Shown: positions 30,975 through 40,413 of the stretch, in pieces
Layout of the letters: the number at the start of each line of letters is the position of its first letter
Numbering within the stretch: the stretch's first letter is position 1
NCBI RefSeq assembly: GCF_014109805.1
Contig: NZ_CP059400.1
Location: 1-64,000 of the forward strand
Origin: Legionella sp. PC1000
GTDB taxonomy: Bacteria > Pseudomonadota > Gammaproteobacteria > Legionellales > Legionellaceae
Direction: 5' to 3'
Length of the DNA stretch: 64,000 bases
Made by a program: the position numbers and the translations under genes
The notes under the pieces: generated by a model
Told to the model about the DNA's origin: nothing
The model's input: only the letters and a program-made list of their open reading frames with translations
Databases searched by the model: none

Positions 30975-31346
30975 ATGAAAAGACAAGGAAAAAAGAAAAA
31001 AAATATAATGCATCCTGCAAATGTATACCAGCATATGGTGCGTAACGCGTGTTTTGGGCTTTTAATAACAGCGTTGGCGCTTTTTATAGGTATGTTGGGA
31101 TATCACTATTTAGAGAAAATGTCTTGGGTTGATTCATTTATGAATGCTTCCATGATCCTTTCAGGCATGGGACCAGCATCCGATATGGTCACGATCTCCG
31201 GGAAGATCTTTGCCGGATGTTATGCGTTATTTAGTGGTTTGGCATTTATTGCAATTATGGTGATAATACTTTCGCCCCTGATTCATCAGTTTTTTCGTAA
31301 AATTCATCTGGAAAGCAAAACGATCTATTCTGATGATCAGGACTAG
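30975..31346 (+). CDS. Two-TM K+-channel-like membrane protein without canonical filter
   Basis: A 123-residue inner-membrane protein. The basic N-terminus is followed by a TM helix (GLLITALALFIGMLGYHYLE), a short re-entrant-like stretch WVDSFMNASMILSGMGP, and a second TM helix (GKIFAGCYALFSGLAFIAIMVIIL). The layout TM, pore helix, filter, TM mirrors two-TM potassium channels, but the TVGYG filter is replaced by SGMGP. It follows rlmL by 25 bases on the same strand. Transport activity is doubtful; it may be a degenerate or structural relative. Confidence 0.65.
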   Translation: MKRQGKKKKNIMHPANVYQHMVRNACFGLLITALALFIGMLGYHYLEKMSWVDSFMNASMILSGMGPASDMVTISGKIFAGCYALFSGLAFIAIMVIILSPLIHQFFRKIHLESKTIYSDDQD

Positions 31347-31362
31347 GGTCTGTAAACAGACT

Positions 31363-31869
31363 TTAAAGGGTATTTTTATCTACCCCATATATTTGTTCTT
31401 TTAATGAGTGCATGAACCCGGCCATAAAAAATAGCTCTGCAACAAGAAATAAAGGGGCGATGAGCGCTTGGCTCAAGTTGTCCATGAACGCTGGTTTTTT
31501 ACCTTCCAGATAATGACCGTAAAATTGTAATCCCCAGCCTATGATAAAAAAGATGACAAATGCCCAAACGCCTAATGTCGTCGGCCCATCTTGGCTAAAC
31601 CAATTGGCGATCAGTAACAGGATGAGCATAATTGGAGTAAGTGCCAAAGCGAGTTGCCAATTTAAGCGGAAGTAATAAATTAAGGCAATTAAAGTGGCTA
31701 AGCAGGCAAGATCTGTTGCAAAAACACCTGGCATAATTATTTTTATAAAACCTAACAAGATCATTACTGATAAAATTATGAGAGGAACTCCTGCCATATG
31801 GGTATAACGAGTCTTGATATTTTGATGATATTCAGCATAAAACTGTGCTTGCTCAATAAATGATTTCAT
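31363..31869 (-). CDS. DUF962/Mpo1-like membrane protein
   Basis: A 168-residue protein of the family that includes yeast Mpo1, an iron-dependent dioxygenase of 2-hydroxy fatty acids. The hallmark YAEYHQNIKTRYTHMAGVP near the N-terminus and WGLQFYGHYLEGKKPA near residue 115 supply the conserved His residues. Four hydrophobic segments are visible. The gene converges on the channel-like gene; GTCTG-TAAA-CAGAC, which resembles joined RE1 ends, lies between them. The bacterial substrate is unknown. Confidence 0.88.
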   Translation of the reverse strand: MKSFIEQAQFYAEYHQNIKTRYTHMAGVPLIILSVMILLGFIKIIMPGVFATDLACLATLIALIYYFRLNWQLALALTPIMLILLLIANWFSQDGPTTLGVWAFVIFFIIGWGLQFYGHYLEGKKPAFMDNLSQALIAPLFLVAELFFMAGFMHSLKEQIYGVDKNTL

Positions 31870-31976
31870 TTTAAAAATACTCTGAGTGCGGTTCTATAAA
31901 ACATAGCATATTCTCTTAAAAAAAGCAGTTTTACTGATTAACCCCGGTTAATTTAGTAGCGGTCTGAGCATTAAAA

Positions 31977-32822
31977 TTATTTTGGGGGCTCAAAAGAACT
32001 ATCAATATGGTGGACATCTTGTTCCTCCGTTTTTTCCATATCTTTTTTCCTGGTTTTCCAAATAGAGACCTCAAGTAAACTCGACGGCTCTTTCTTTTCC
32101 AAAGATGGATCGTCTACGGCTTCGTCATGTGCTGGGGCGGCTTTGAGTGCATTTTGATAAAGTTTATAACTTTTTAATGCAAGATATAAATTAGCGACAT
32201 GCAGATGAAATCCAGCGCTACATCCGCCATTTAACAAATTGTTAACATCCTCTACGAAATTACATTTACGTCCTTGTACCTCTGAATAGCTGCTAATAGG
32301 ACCACCTATTGATGTAAGAAAAATAAGAGGTTTTATTTCTGATTTGTTTAATTTATCAAGATGTCTTCTAAATTCAGCGAGTGGTTCATGCAGTTCTGCC
32401 GTTAGCTTATTTTGATCTGCACTGACTAAAGAATTTCCTAAAATTTGCGAGGCGAGTACAACCTTACCTATTAAATCTAGGGTGGTCTCACTTACACCAT
32501 CAGCATAATTTTGCAGTCCATCATAAATAGGACTGTGTTCAAATGCATCGCTAATTATTTTATGAGTTAAAAGGGAACGAATATCCTGTTCACTAAATAA
32601 ATTTAATGCCAGGCTCTCATGAGGGGACTGACTAAGCGGTTCTTTATTTTTATAATCACGAAATACGCCAACTACTTCGCATGGATTTTGGTAATCCCCA
32701 AATGCCCAATCCCCAGAAATAAATTCAGCGATTTGATTGATATCATAAGCATAGCCACTTTCAGAAACAAACAAGTTCTTTTCTGTGATATCAAGCAAAT
32801 CAGATTTGTTTTTGGCTTTCAT
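31977..32822 (-). CDS. Effector candidate with U-box-like N-terminal segment
   Basis: A 281-residue soluble protein. Residues 17-85 read like a diverged U-box: SGYAYDINQIAEFI (the usual S-G-x-x-Y-D plus helix), then FRDYKNKEPLSQSPHESLALN. U-box E3 ligases such as LubX and GobX are Legionella effectors. The C-terminus is charged, with a Glu-rich stretch (KKDMEKTEEQD) before the polar end, as in Dot/Icm substrates. Many residues expected at the E2-binding surface are not obvious, so the assignment is tentative. A TATATT-like -10 is upstream on the minus strand. No operon partner. Confidence 0.5.
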   Translation of the reverse strand: MKAKNKSDLLDITEKNLFVSESGYAYDINQIAEFISGDWAFGDYQNPCEVVGVFRDYKNKEPLSQSPHESLALNLFSEQDIRSLLTHKIISDAFEHSPIYDGLQNYADGVSETTLDLIGKVVLASQILGNSLVSADQNKLTAELHEPLAEFRRHLDKLNKSEIKPLIFLTSIGGPISSYSEVQGRKCNFVEDVNNLLNGGCSAGFHLHVANLYLALKSYKLYQNALKAAPAHDEAVDDPSLEKKEPSSLLEVSIWKTRKKDMEKTEEQDVHHIDSSFEPPK

Positions 32823-32995
32823 GAGACAACCTTATGCATGCTGGGCAAATATAGTCTGTATCTTAAAATATAGTTAATCGAGGCAACAAATCCAAATGTT
32901 CAGGAGCAACTCCCTATTTATTCTTTTTGTAAGTCGGGTAATGGTTATAATAGTGGTCACATTCCTTAGCGATAGTGCATACCAGAGCACGATCT

Positions 32996-33697
32996 CTATT
33001 TATCAAAAGCATATGTCCCTACGAGATAAAGCACATTTCCATTAGTTGATGAGCCAGGAATGTACGCTGCTTTCAGGGAAAGCTTTTTATAGAATACGCC
33101 TGCCCAAGGGACAGCTCCTGGAAAAGGAACGCTGTGCAGGATATCAGGGCGTGATGTAATCAGTATAGAAAATCCTAGTCCTGCTTTAAAATCTTTAGTC
33201 AACGTTGCGACTTTCAAATAGGCATATCCAGCAGTTGGTTCAAGGTTGCGATGGGAATCGAGGAATGCAAACGCATAAAGGCCGTGCCAATTTCCTTTTT
33301 CATCAAAAAAACCTTTACCAAATCCGCCTCCCCAAGCGAGCTCATTGTATTTTTTTTCTCGGAGCTGCTTTGCAGAATAAGTAAGGCGGTTATGCCATGC
33401 ATAGCCTGAGAGATAGAGCTCGGTATCGCCTTCGGTCCATGTTTGATGCAAATGACGACAAAAAGGTTTAAAAAAAGGAAGCCAATATTTACATCCTCTG
33501 GGTTCAATGGTGTTTAAACCAGTAGTGTCCTCTTTTTCCTTGCCGTTTTGTGCTGCTGGAATTGCAGGAGAACTTAAGTTTGTTCCGTTATTGGATAAAG
33601 ATGCAGGAGAGCTTGCAGAAAATTTGTTACTGTACGTATCCAAAGAAAATAGTATTAATAGACCGATAAGGATCATTCGTAAGGTTATTTTTTTCAT
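32996..33697 (-). CDS. pagP: Lipid A palmitoyltransferase PagP (Rcp)
   Basis: Outer-membrane beta-barrel enzyme that moves palmitate from phospholipid to lipid A and gives resistance to cationic peptides; the Legionella version is called Rcp. After a signal peptide ([16 protein letters not shown]) and a low-complexity spacer, the barrel shows the family motifs: [15 protein letters not shown] with catalytic H102, [14 protein letters not shown], and FLDSHRN with D147 and S148. The 233 residues are slightly longer than E. coli PagP because of the spacer. It is divergent from the permease gene. Confidence 0.93.
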   Translation of the reverse strand: MKKITLRMILIGLLILFSLDTYSNKFSASSPASLSNNGTNLSSPAIPAAQNGKEKEDTTGLNTIEPRGCKYWLPFFKPFCRHLHQTWTEGDTELYLSGYAWHNRLTYSAKQLREKKYNELAWGGGFGKGFFDEKGNWHGLYAFAFLDSHRNLEPTAGYAYLKVATLTKDFKAGLGFSILITSRPDILHSVPFPGAVPWAGVFYKKLSLKAAYIPGSSTNGNVLYLVGTYAFDK

Positions 33698-33821
33698 TTA
33701 CTTTAAACCTATGCGGGATCTAGACTGTATAAATATAACCTGTGATCTATTTTTCCTGTTGTTGATTGGCAGCATTCTTGCTTGTAAATAGAACTATGAA
33801 GTTACAACTTGTGAGCATACC

Positions 33822-35195
33822 ATGGACTTGTTTCGTAAAAAAGAGATCAATACGTCATTTGAGAGCGAATCTCATCTCGTTAGATGCCTTACCGTTTTTG
33901 ATCTGACTTTTTTAGGAATCGGAGCCATTATCGGTGCAGGCATTTTCATTTTGACAGGTATCGTTGCTGCAATAGATGCTGGGCCTGCAGTTATTTTTTC
34001 CTATGTAATAGCTGGGCTGGCTTGTGTCTTTGCTGCATTATCTTATGCCGAATTAGCCGCATCTATTGGGGGATGCGGGAGTGCTTATGGTTATGCTTAT
34101 GCTGGATTCGGAGAGTTAATTGCATGGATTGTTGGTTGGGATTTATTGTTGGAATATGCTATTTCTGTTTCCGCAGTATCGGTCGGTTGGAGCAGTTATG
34201 CCCATGATTTTCTCAAGGCAATAAAAATAAATATGCCAACAATGCTCGTATATGGTCCAAAGGATGGTGGTGTTTTTAATCTGTTGGCTTGTGTGATTAT
34301 TGCGATTTTAACCGCTTTATTAATTTGGGGCGTCAAATCAAGTTCTCGAGTAAATAATATTATGGTTATGATCAAGCTTTTGGTCGTTTTTCTTTTTATT
34401 GTTGTGGCGACCAGGGAAGTTGACCCCTCTAATTGGTCACCTTTTTTACCTTTTGGCTGGGAAGGTGTAATTAAAGGAGCTTCATTAATATTTTTTGCAT
34501 ACATTGGATTTGATGCTGTATCTACAGCGGCTGAAGAGGCAATCAATCCACAGCGGGATTTACCCATAGGAATAATAGGCTCATTATTTATCTGTACGGC
34601 AATTTATATTATCGTTGCTGGGTTATTGACCGGTATAGCACACTACAGCACCCTTAATGTTGCCTCTCCCATAAGTCATGCTTTACTCGTTTTAGGTTAT
34701 AAAACAATAGCCAGTTTTATCAGTGTTGGCGCTGTAGCCGGATTGACTACTGTAATGCTGGTATTATTTTATGGTTTAACCCGTGTTATGTTAGCAATGA
34801 CACGTGATGGTCTATTACCAAAGGCTTTTTCCAAAACAAATCAGTATACTCATACACCCATACGCGTTATTTTATTGTGCGGCATTTTAATGGCATCACT
34901 GGCTGCTGTTGCTCCAATACATGTTTTGGCTGAGTTAGTGAATGTAGGTACTTTATTTGCATTTTTTATTGTCTGTGCGGGTGTAATCTATTTACATTAT
35001 AAACAACCACAGATGCATCGGCCGTTTCGAACTCCTGGAATGCCTTATGTACCTATTTTAGGGATGATCAGCTGTCTTTATTTAATGGTTCATTTGCCTA
35101 TGACTACACTCTTTCGTTTTATTATTTGGATGAGCGTTGGTATGGTAATTTATTTTCTCTACAGCTATTGGAATAGTGCTTTGGCTAAAAAATAG
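33822..35195 (+). CDS. APC-superfamily amino acid permease (cationic amino acid transporter-like)
   Basis: Inner-membrane permease of 457 residues with about twelve TM helices. The substrate-binding GAIIGAGIFILTG of TM1 and FFAYIGFDAVSTAAEEA of TM6 are both intact and typical of the CAT/YfnA group. Legionella feeds largely on amino acids, and has many paralogous permeases, so the exact substrate is not assignable. It is divergent from pagP. Confidence 0.92.
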   Translation: MDLFRKKEINTSFESESHLVRCLTVFDLTFLGIGAIIGAGIFILTGIVAAIDAGPAVIFSYVIAGLACVFAALSYAELAASIGGCGSAYGYAYAGFGELIAWIVGWDLLLEYAISVSAVSVGWSSYAHDFLKAIKINMPTMLVYGPKDGGVFNLLACVIIAILTALLIWGVKSSSRVNNIMVMIKLLVVFLFIVVATREVDPSNWSPFLPFGWEGVIKGASLIFFAYIGFDAVSTAAEEAINPQRDLPIGIIGSLFICTAIYIIVAGLLTGIAHYSTLNVASPISHALLVLGYKTIASFISVGAVAGLTTVMLVLFYGLTRVMLAMTRDGLLPKAFSKTNQYTHTPIRVILLCGILMASLAAVAPIHVLAELVNVGTLFAFFIVCAGVIYLHYKQPQMHRPFRTPGMPYVPILGMISCLYLMVHLPMTTLFRFIIWMSVGMVIYFLYSYWNSALAKK

Positions 35196-35224
35196 TCTAG
35201 CTTAGGTTTTTGCTGCTTATTTGC

Positions 35225-36211
35225 TTAGATATGACTTAATACTAATACAGCTGAAATTATTGCAGATGCTGGAATTGTAATAAGCCAGGAAAAGAAAATT
35301 TTCTTGATGATCCGCCAATGCGGTCCAGCAATTCCATTAATTAAGCCAACCCCAGTAATTGCACCCGTAACAGTATGGGTGGTTGAGATAGGAATACCAC
35401 ATTGAGTTGCTATAAAAAGTGAAATAGCGGCGCCCGTTTCTGCAGCTGAGCCCTTCATTGGGTCGAGTTTTGTTATTTTAGTTCCCATAGTATGGACGAT
35501 ACGCCATCCTCCCGCCAGGGTTCCAAGACTAATTGCGGCCTGGCATGAGATAACTACCCAAAATGGAACATAAAAAGGGCCTTCAATCCATGCAGCGGAA
35601 AACAGTATTATAGAAACAATACCCATTGTTTTTTGTCCATCATTACTGCCATGGGTTAAGCTAAGCAATGCGGATGAACACAATTGGAAGATTTTAAATA
35701 GCTTGAACTCAGTTTTTTTTCCATTATGTAAAAATTTATTAAAAAAATAAATAATAAACAGTGCAATGAGCAGTCCAAGAACTGGCGAAATAAAAATCCC
35801 TCCAATCACTTTAACAAAACCTGGAATTTTAAGCGATGAAAAGCCGCCTTTGGCGATTGCAGCACCTGCTAACCCACCAATCAGTGCATGTGACGAACTG
35901 GATGGAAGCCCGTAATACCAGGTAGCAAGATTCCAAAATATAGCGCCGATCAATGCGGCTAAAATAAAATGCGGATCGACAATATCTGAATCAATCAGGC
36001 CGCTACCAATGGTGTGTGCAACAGTGAGATTGAATACTAAGAATGAGATGAAATTGAAAAAAGCCGCCCACACTACGGCTTGTTTTGGGGTTAAAACCTT
36101 AGTTGTGACAATAGTGGCTATAGAGTTCGCTGCATCATGGAAACCGTTGATAAAGTCAAAGATATAGGCAACCAAGATAACAAAAAGTGTAAACAAAATG
36201 GCTGAGTCCAT
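35225..36211 (-). CDS. Pit-family inorganic phosphate transporter
   Basis: Low-affinity phosphate:cation symporter of 328 residues with about ten TM spans. The two inverted family signatures are clear: FDFINGFHDAANSIATIV near the N-terminus and SLTHGSNDGQKTMGI in the second half; GLPSSSSHALIGG and STTHTVTGAITGVG are also typical. An upstream ATG would add 7 residues, but AAAGGAG lies well spaced before the ATG at 36211. No PhoU-like partner gene adjoins it. Confidence 0.93.
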   Translation of the reverse strand: MDSAILFTLFVILVAYIFDFINGFHDAANSIATIVTTKVLTPKQAVVWAAFFNFISFLVFNLTVAHTIGSGLIDSDIVDPHFILAALIGAIFWNLATWYYGLPSSSSHALIGGLAGAAIAKGGFSSLKIPGFVKVIGGIFISPVLGLLIALFIIYFFNKFLHNGKKTEFKLFKIFQLCSSALLSLTHGSNDGQKTMGIVSIILFSAAWIEGPFYVPFWVVISCQAAISLGTLAGGWRIVHTMGTKITKLDPMKGSAAETGAAISLFIATQCGIPISTTHTVTGAITGVGLINGIAGPHWRIIKKIFFSWLITIPASAIISAVLVLSHI

Positions 36212-36238
36212 ACTAATAGCTCCTTTTGCCATGATTTT

Positions 36239-36312
36239 GTAGTCTGGACGAAGCGTAGCGAACTCAGGAGTCCTACCTCAACTTTGGATTCTGCTTTGTT
36301 TCATTAGACTAC
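36239..36312. repeat. Short inverted-repeat segment between phosphate transporter and coq7
   Basis: GTAGTCT and AGACTAC bound a 74-base segment; the right end touches the coq7 stop codon. It may be a remnant of a repeat like RE3 or a bidirectional end signal. Evidence is limited to the 7-bp inverted ends. Confidence 0.3.
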
Positions 36313-36944
36313 TATATATAATAACTACTTTTAGTCATTAATTTAGATACAACACGCATTAATTGTTTAACAATATAAGGAAGCTCTATCGCTCCAGCGT
36401 TCAAAGCTGTAGTCGCATGTTGTTCTTCATCTTCTTTCATTTTCATAAGAATTGCATGTGATTTTTTATCTTTTGTCGGCAATTTTTTTAAATGACGATG
36501 CAAATGGCGAGCGACTTGCCGTTCCGTTTCGGCAACAAATCCCAAGCTGACTTTGTCCCCAGCTAAGCCTGCAAGTGATCCTAATATAATCGAGCCGCCA
36601 TACCATAAAGGATTTAATACGCTGGGCTTTGAACCCAGTTCAGCCAATCGCTCTTCGCACCAGGCTAAATGATCTGTTTCTTCAGCCGCCGCATCGCTCA
36701 TTTGCTTTTTAATATGGGTTAATTGCGCTGTTAAGGCCTGACCTTGGTAAAGTGCTTGGGCACAGACTTCTCCTGCATGATTGACCCGCATGAGTCCTGC
36801 CACATGTTTTTTTTCTTGAGTGGACAAATCCGTTTCAGCAAATGATTCTGCGGGAGATGAGCGAGTGCTCGTCCGCTGTGCAGGGGGAAATAAGGTACGC
36901 AGGGCATTATCTATTTCGGAGATGAGTGTATCAAGCGTGTTCAT
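36312..36944 (-). CDS. coq7: Ubiquinone biosynthesis hydroxylase Coq7
   Basis: Di-iron monooxygenase that hydroxylates 2-octaprenyl-3-methyl-6-methoxy-1,4-benzoquinol in the last hydroxylation of ubiquinone synthesis. The carboxylate-bridged iron ligands are visible in NHAGEVCAQALYQ, EETDHLAWCEERL and EDEEQHATTAL. The 210 residues match the bacterial COQ7 family, which replaces UbiF in many bacteria. Stand-alone gene. Confidence 0.94.
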   Translation of the reverse strand: MNTLDTLISEIDNALRTLFPPAQRTSTRSSPAESFAETDLSTQEKKHVAGLMRVNHAGEVCAQALYQGQALTAQLTHIKKQMSDAAAEETDHLAWCEERLAELGSKPSVLNPLWYGGSIILGSLAGLAGDKVSLGFVAETERQVARHLHRHLKKLPTKDKKSHAILMKMKEDEEQHATTALNAGAIELPYIVKQLMRVVSKLMTKSSYYI

Positions 36945-36971
36945 GGGGGATGCAATATCTTGTTATCAAAG

Positions 36972-37988
36972 CTAGACGTCTATAGTAGCTTGATTATACT
37001 TATGATTGAAGCCATCGCCGGGATTTTTCTTGGTAGAGGGAAGCTTTTTTCCAAAATGCTGGTCTAACATGCTGCTTCTTTCTTTTTCAGCAGTTGATTT
37101 TACTCCAGTAAAGTCATTTTCAAGATCCTTTTGAATGGTTGGGCCTTTCGAATCACTCAAAAGGTTGCTTACATTACTTCCTGCTGCAGGGGTGACGCTG
37201 AGCTCATGGTGCTCTTCAGACTGACTCTCCTCTGGATAAATTATTTTTCTGCCGACCTGATGCAGGATACCTAATAATAATGTCCCGGTAATAAAGGAGA
37301 GCATTGCACCCGTAGCAGCAGGAATCGATATAGCTATTAAAGAGAATAACTGGGCGAAAGGATAGGCTAATGTACTCAGCACGGTCAATGCGCTTGGTCC
37401 CATAGAGGGTATAAGAGCTGCTGCCAGTGGTGGGGCAAAGAAGATAAGAGCGGCGATTGCTCCCCCAATAAAGAGCACTGAGGCCAAAGCACTGAGCCAC
37501 CCTAAAGCAGGATGGATTTTCTGAGCATCCTTAAAACTGACTATGGGTGAAGTAATCGTTCGGATCAGATAGCATGCGCCCTTAAGTAGTCCTTGCAGAC
37601 CTATTGTTGTAAGCAGTAAAAGACTTCGTATATGTTGGGTTATTCCATTAGTGGGTGTCCAAGCGAGTAAGCTATTTTTTAAAAAAGAGGATGTTTCGCT
37701 GAGTAGATTGAGTGGCAACTCAATGACTAGTGACAATAAATTAGTTAATGGAGTAGTAATAAATTTCAGAGTCAGGAAATAGGCTATTTTAGAGGCGTTT
37801 GGCTTTGAGGGCCACCCCATAAAGTAATGCCCAAAATGATATGTATCTTTTTCACGTTCTTGAGTAAGAGGCAAAAAGGTATCTTGCCAAGCCTTTTTCA
37901 AATAGAGAAAAAAGGACTTATGCTCCTGCGGATTTTTATTTTCCCGAAATAAGCGGGTTAAGTTATTAATTGGAAGATAGCCTGGCAT
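36972..37988 (-). CDS. Membrane-associated Dot/Icm effector candidate behind a perfect PmrA box
   Basis: A 338-residue protein with several hydrophobic segments (LTNLLSLVIELPLNLL, LLLLTTIGLQGLLKGA, ALASVLFIGGAIAALIFFAPPLAAALI, a Leu/Ile-rich span near 220-250) and an 85-residue hydrophilic tail. The RTITSPIVSFKDAQKIHPALGWLSAL stretch (given here only by its start, about residue 142) resembles segments in membrane-inserting Legionella effectors. The promoter has an exact PmrA tandem box at 38070-38089, the regulator of many effector genes. Enzymatic motifs are not seen. The target membrane is unknown. Confidence 0.7.
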   Translation of the reverse strand: MPGYLPINNLTRLFRENKNPQEHKSFFLYLKKAWQDTFLPLTQEREKDTYHFGHYFMGWPSKPNASKIAYFLTLKFITTPLTNLLSLVIELPLNLLSETSSFLKNSLLAWTPTNGITQHIRSLLLLTTIGLQGLLKGACYLIRTITSPIVSFKDAQKIHPALGWLSALASVLFIGGAIAALIFFAPPLAAALIPSMGPSALTVLSTLAYPFAQLFSLIAISIPAATGAMLSFITGTLLLGILHQVGRKIIYPEESQSEEHHELSVTPAAGSNVSNLLSDSKGPTIQKDLENDFTGVKSTAEKERSSMLDQHFGKKLPSTKKNPGDGFNHKYNQATIDV

Positions 37989-38053
37989 GCTTACTCTTAA
38001 TTAGTTTGTATAGTTATAGAGAGATTGCCGTTTTTAAATGCAAACTGCCAGTT

Positions 38054-38089
38054 ATTATATATTCTGACCAATATTAAGGCAATATTAAG
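38054..38089 (-). promoter_or_regulatory. PmrA-box promoter of the membrane effector candidate
   Basis: On the minus strand CTTAATATT-GC-CTTAATATT (38070-38089) equals the published PmrA consensus of Legionella effector genes at every position and has the right 2-base spacing. A TATAAT -10 lies at 38054-38059, 10 bases further on and about 65 bases before the start codon. Confidence 0.85.
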
Positions 38090-38132
38090 TAATTAGTGGT
38101 TGGAGGGTACTATCTTGAATGACGGTCAGAGT

Positions 38133-38240
38133 CTGGATTCCCACGGACAAGCTGCGGGATCTACACAGGGATCTTATGCATCTCATCGCGTGATATAAAA
38201 TCAAAAAGCCTACGTTCCGCGCTTTATGCGCGGAATCCAG
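38133..38240. repeat. Diverged RE2-related inverted repeat
   Basis: Bases 38210-38240 match, with two substitutions, the 31-base arm of the RE2 palindromes at 42.3-43.1 kb and 46.7 kb (core CCGCGCTTTATGCGCGG). The opposite end at 38133-38141 (CTGGATTCC) is only a short remnant of the partner arm. The rest of the 37989-38346 gap holds the PmrA promoter and no gene. Confidence 0.6.
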
Positions 38241-38346
38241 TTCCAGTTGTCATGCAAGATCGTACATAAAGCAAAGAAAGAAGACAAAAAGTGGTTTTAT
38301 ATTAGACACGCTTACACCTATATAGTTTATACGATTTAGTGCGTCT

Positions 38347-40413
38347 CTAAGTTGGATCCTGTTGAAGCCAATTTTGTAGTGCTGCAACTGTCTCTTGATG
38401 TACGTGGAAAAGTTGCTGATAAAGTGCAGTAGGGTATAGTTCGGGATTGTTTTGAAAATGTTTTTCTAAGGCTTCACATGCATGGCGCATTCTTAGGGTG
38501 CCGCAATAAAGGGCACTGCTTTTCATTTTATGTGTTAACTTATGAATTTCAATCAGATCTTGTTTTTCCCAAGCCTGGGCTGTTTTTAGTAAATCCTTAG
38601 TATTTTCTTCGATAAGGAGATGCAGCATTTTTTTGAGAGTTTTTTCCGATCCCAGATTATTGATTCCGTAAGTACTATCAAATAATGGATACTCATTAAA
38701 CAGGTGAATAGGCTCAGCCTTTGCGGCGGGTAAATCGTGGATTTGTAATTTGGAGGTACTGTATCGAGCCAGTAATGCCTGCAACATGCTGCTTCGAAGA
38801 GGTTTGGTAATCACTTGATTTATCCCTGCCCGTACACATTCATTTTCAACATCAGTTACCGCATGAGCTGTTAAACAAATGATTGGGGTAGGTGTAAGAT
38901 TCTGCCTTTGTTCATACTGACGAAATTGTTTTGCTAATTGTATTCCAGTGGTATCAGGTAGGCCAATGTCACTTAAGATCCAATCAAAGGTATGTGATTG
39001 AAATAACTCCATTGCTCTAACCCCTGTTGATGCAGATAAAAATCGGATACCAAGCTGCTGTAAAAGATTTTCTATCATCTTTAAAGCGATCGCATTATCT
39101 TCAATAAGCAGCACAAGAGGTGAATTATGTGTTTTTTCTAAAGTCAGTTCCTCAGGAAGAAGAGACGTTGACTCCTGGTGCGTCACAGGTTTTTCTACAC
39201 AATGTACGGGAATGGTTAGGGTAAATGTGGTGCCTGTATGTGCTGTAGAGTCGACACGAATCTTGCCTTTTAAAAGCTGGGTATAACGCTTCACAATATG
39301 TAATCCCACGCCATGACCTGAATAAATCCCTTGATGTGAAGGGGTTGCCCTATAAAAACGTTTGAAGATTTTGTCTTTATCCTTAGGTCTAATTCCAGGG
39401 CCGGTATCTTTGACAAAAAATTCCAGGAACATTTTTCCATGGGGATGCGATTTGGGTCTAACTCCAATTTCAATAAACCCTTTTTCAGTAAATTTAACTG
39501 CATTACCTAAAAGGTTTAATAAAATTCGATGAAGTTTTACGGTATCCGTAGTTATCCATTCAGGTGTAGTGCAGTCAATACTAATTAATAAATCCAATTT
39601 TTTCAAAGCGATAGTTGGAAGTTCCAGATCGGCAATACTGCGAATCAAATCATGGACATTGCAGGCTGTTTCATTGATTATGTTTTCTTGTTGACTCCCA
39701 GCGGCGATAATATCGAGCACTCCGTTAAGCAGTGCCAAGAGTTGTTCCCCGCTTATATTGATCATATGCGCGTATTCTTTTTCTTGAATGTTTTGAACTT
39801 CCCGTTCAAGAATGTTGGACATGCCAATAATGCCACTTAAAGGAGTACGAATATCATGACTCATATTTCGGATGAATTCATCTTTGGCGAGGTTCGCTGC
39901 TTCGGCTTTTTCTTTAGCCTCTTTGAGCTCGGATTCAATTTTTTTTAGATAAGTAATGTTAATCGTATTGCCTAGAATGCCAATAATTTTTCCTGATTTA
40001 TCCAGCAAAGGTCTTTTAGTCGAAAGCAAAACCACTTCTTCACCTGATGGCAAAAGAGTTATTTCTTCTCGTGATAATTCAACATTTTTTTCAATCACTT
40101 CAAGGTCATTCGCTCGATAAACATCAGCGGTTTTCTTGCCAAATAGTTCATAATCTGTTTTACCAAGAACTTCGCGCTCATCACATTTATTAATAAATTT
40201 CATATGATGCAGACTTTGAACACAGCGTTGATTCATTCCAGACCAAACACCTTTTAGATCTTTCCAATAGACATCTCCAGGCAAGACATCAAGCAGATTT
40301 TTTAATTGAGTGTATTGTGCTTCCAGCTGATTCATTTTATTTTGTAACGTATTAATTGTTGTTTCTAAATCGGCTATCATGTTCGCTGTATTGGAAGTTT
40401 CATTTTTTGCCAT
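38347..40413 (-). CDS. Tripartite hybrid sensor histidine kinase (PAS-HisKA-HATPase-REC-Hpt)
   Basis: A 688-residue cytoplasmic phosphorelay kinase. Order: N-terminal coiled coil (about 8-45), PAS domain (about 45-165), HisKA with H186 in MSHDIRTP, HATPase with FKRFYR and GVGLHIVKRYTQLL, receiver with D482 in SDIGLPD, and a C-terminal Hpt with H628 in LTHKMKSSALYC. The layout is like ArcB but without membrane spans. All phosphoryl sites are intact. No response regulator adjoins it, so its final partner is elsewhere. An RpoS-like -10 lies about 135 bases upstream. Confidence 0.92.
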   Translation of the reverse strand: MAKNETSNTANMIADLETTINTLQNKMNQLEAQYTQLKNLLDVLPGDVYWKDLKGVWSGMNQRCVQSLHHMKFINKCDEREVLGKTDYELFGKKTADVYRANDLEVIEKNVELSREEITLLPSGEEVVLLSTKRPLLDKSGKIIGILGNTINITYLKKIESELKEAKEKAEAANLAKDEFIRNMSHDIRTPLSGIIGMSNILEREVQNIQEKEYAHMINISGEQLLALLNGVLDIIAAGSQQENIINETACNVHDLIRSIADLELPTIALKKLDLLISIDCTTPEWITTDTVKLHRILLNLLGNAVKFTEKGFIEIGVRPKSHPHGKMFLEFFVKDTGPGIRPKDKDKIFKRFYRATPSHQGIYSGHGVGLHIVKRYTQLLKGKIRVDSTAHTGTTFTLTIPVHCVEKPVTHQESTSLLPEELTLEKTHNSPLVLLIEDNAIALKMIENLLQQLGIRFLSASTGVRAMELFQSHTFDWILSDIGLPDTTGIQLAKQFRQYEQRQNLTPTPIICLTAHAVTDVENECVRAGINQVITKPLRSSMLQALLARYSTSKLQIHDLPAAKAEPIHLFNEYPLFDSTYGINNLGSEKTLKKMLHLLIEENTKDLLKTAQAWEKQDLIEIHKLTHKMKSSALYCGTLRMRHACEALEKHFQNNPELYPTALYQQLFHVHQETVAALQNWLQQDPT

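Noticed and set aside
36239..36312. Functional mobile element at the phosphate transporter-coq7 junction
   Set aside because: Only 7-bp inverted ends and no second copy; kept as a low-confidence repeat.
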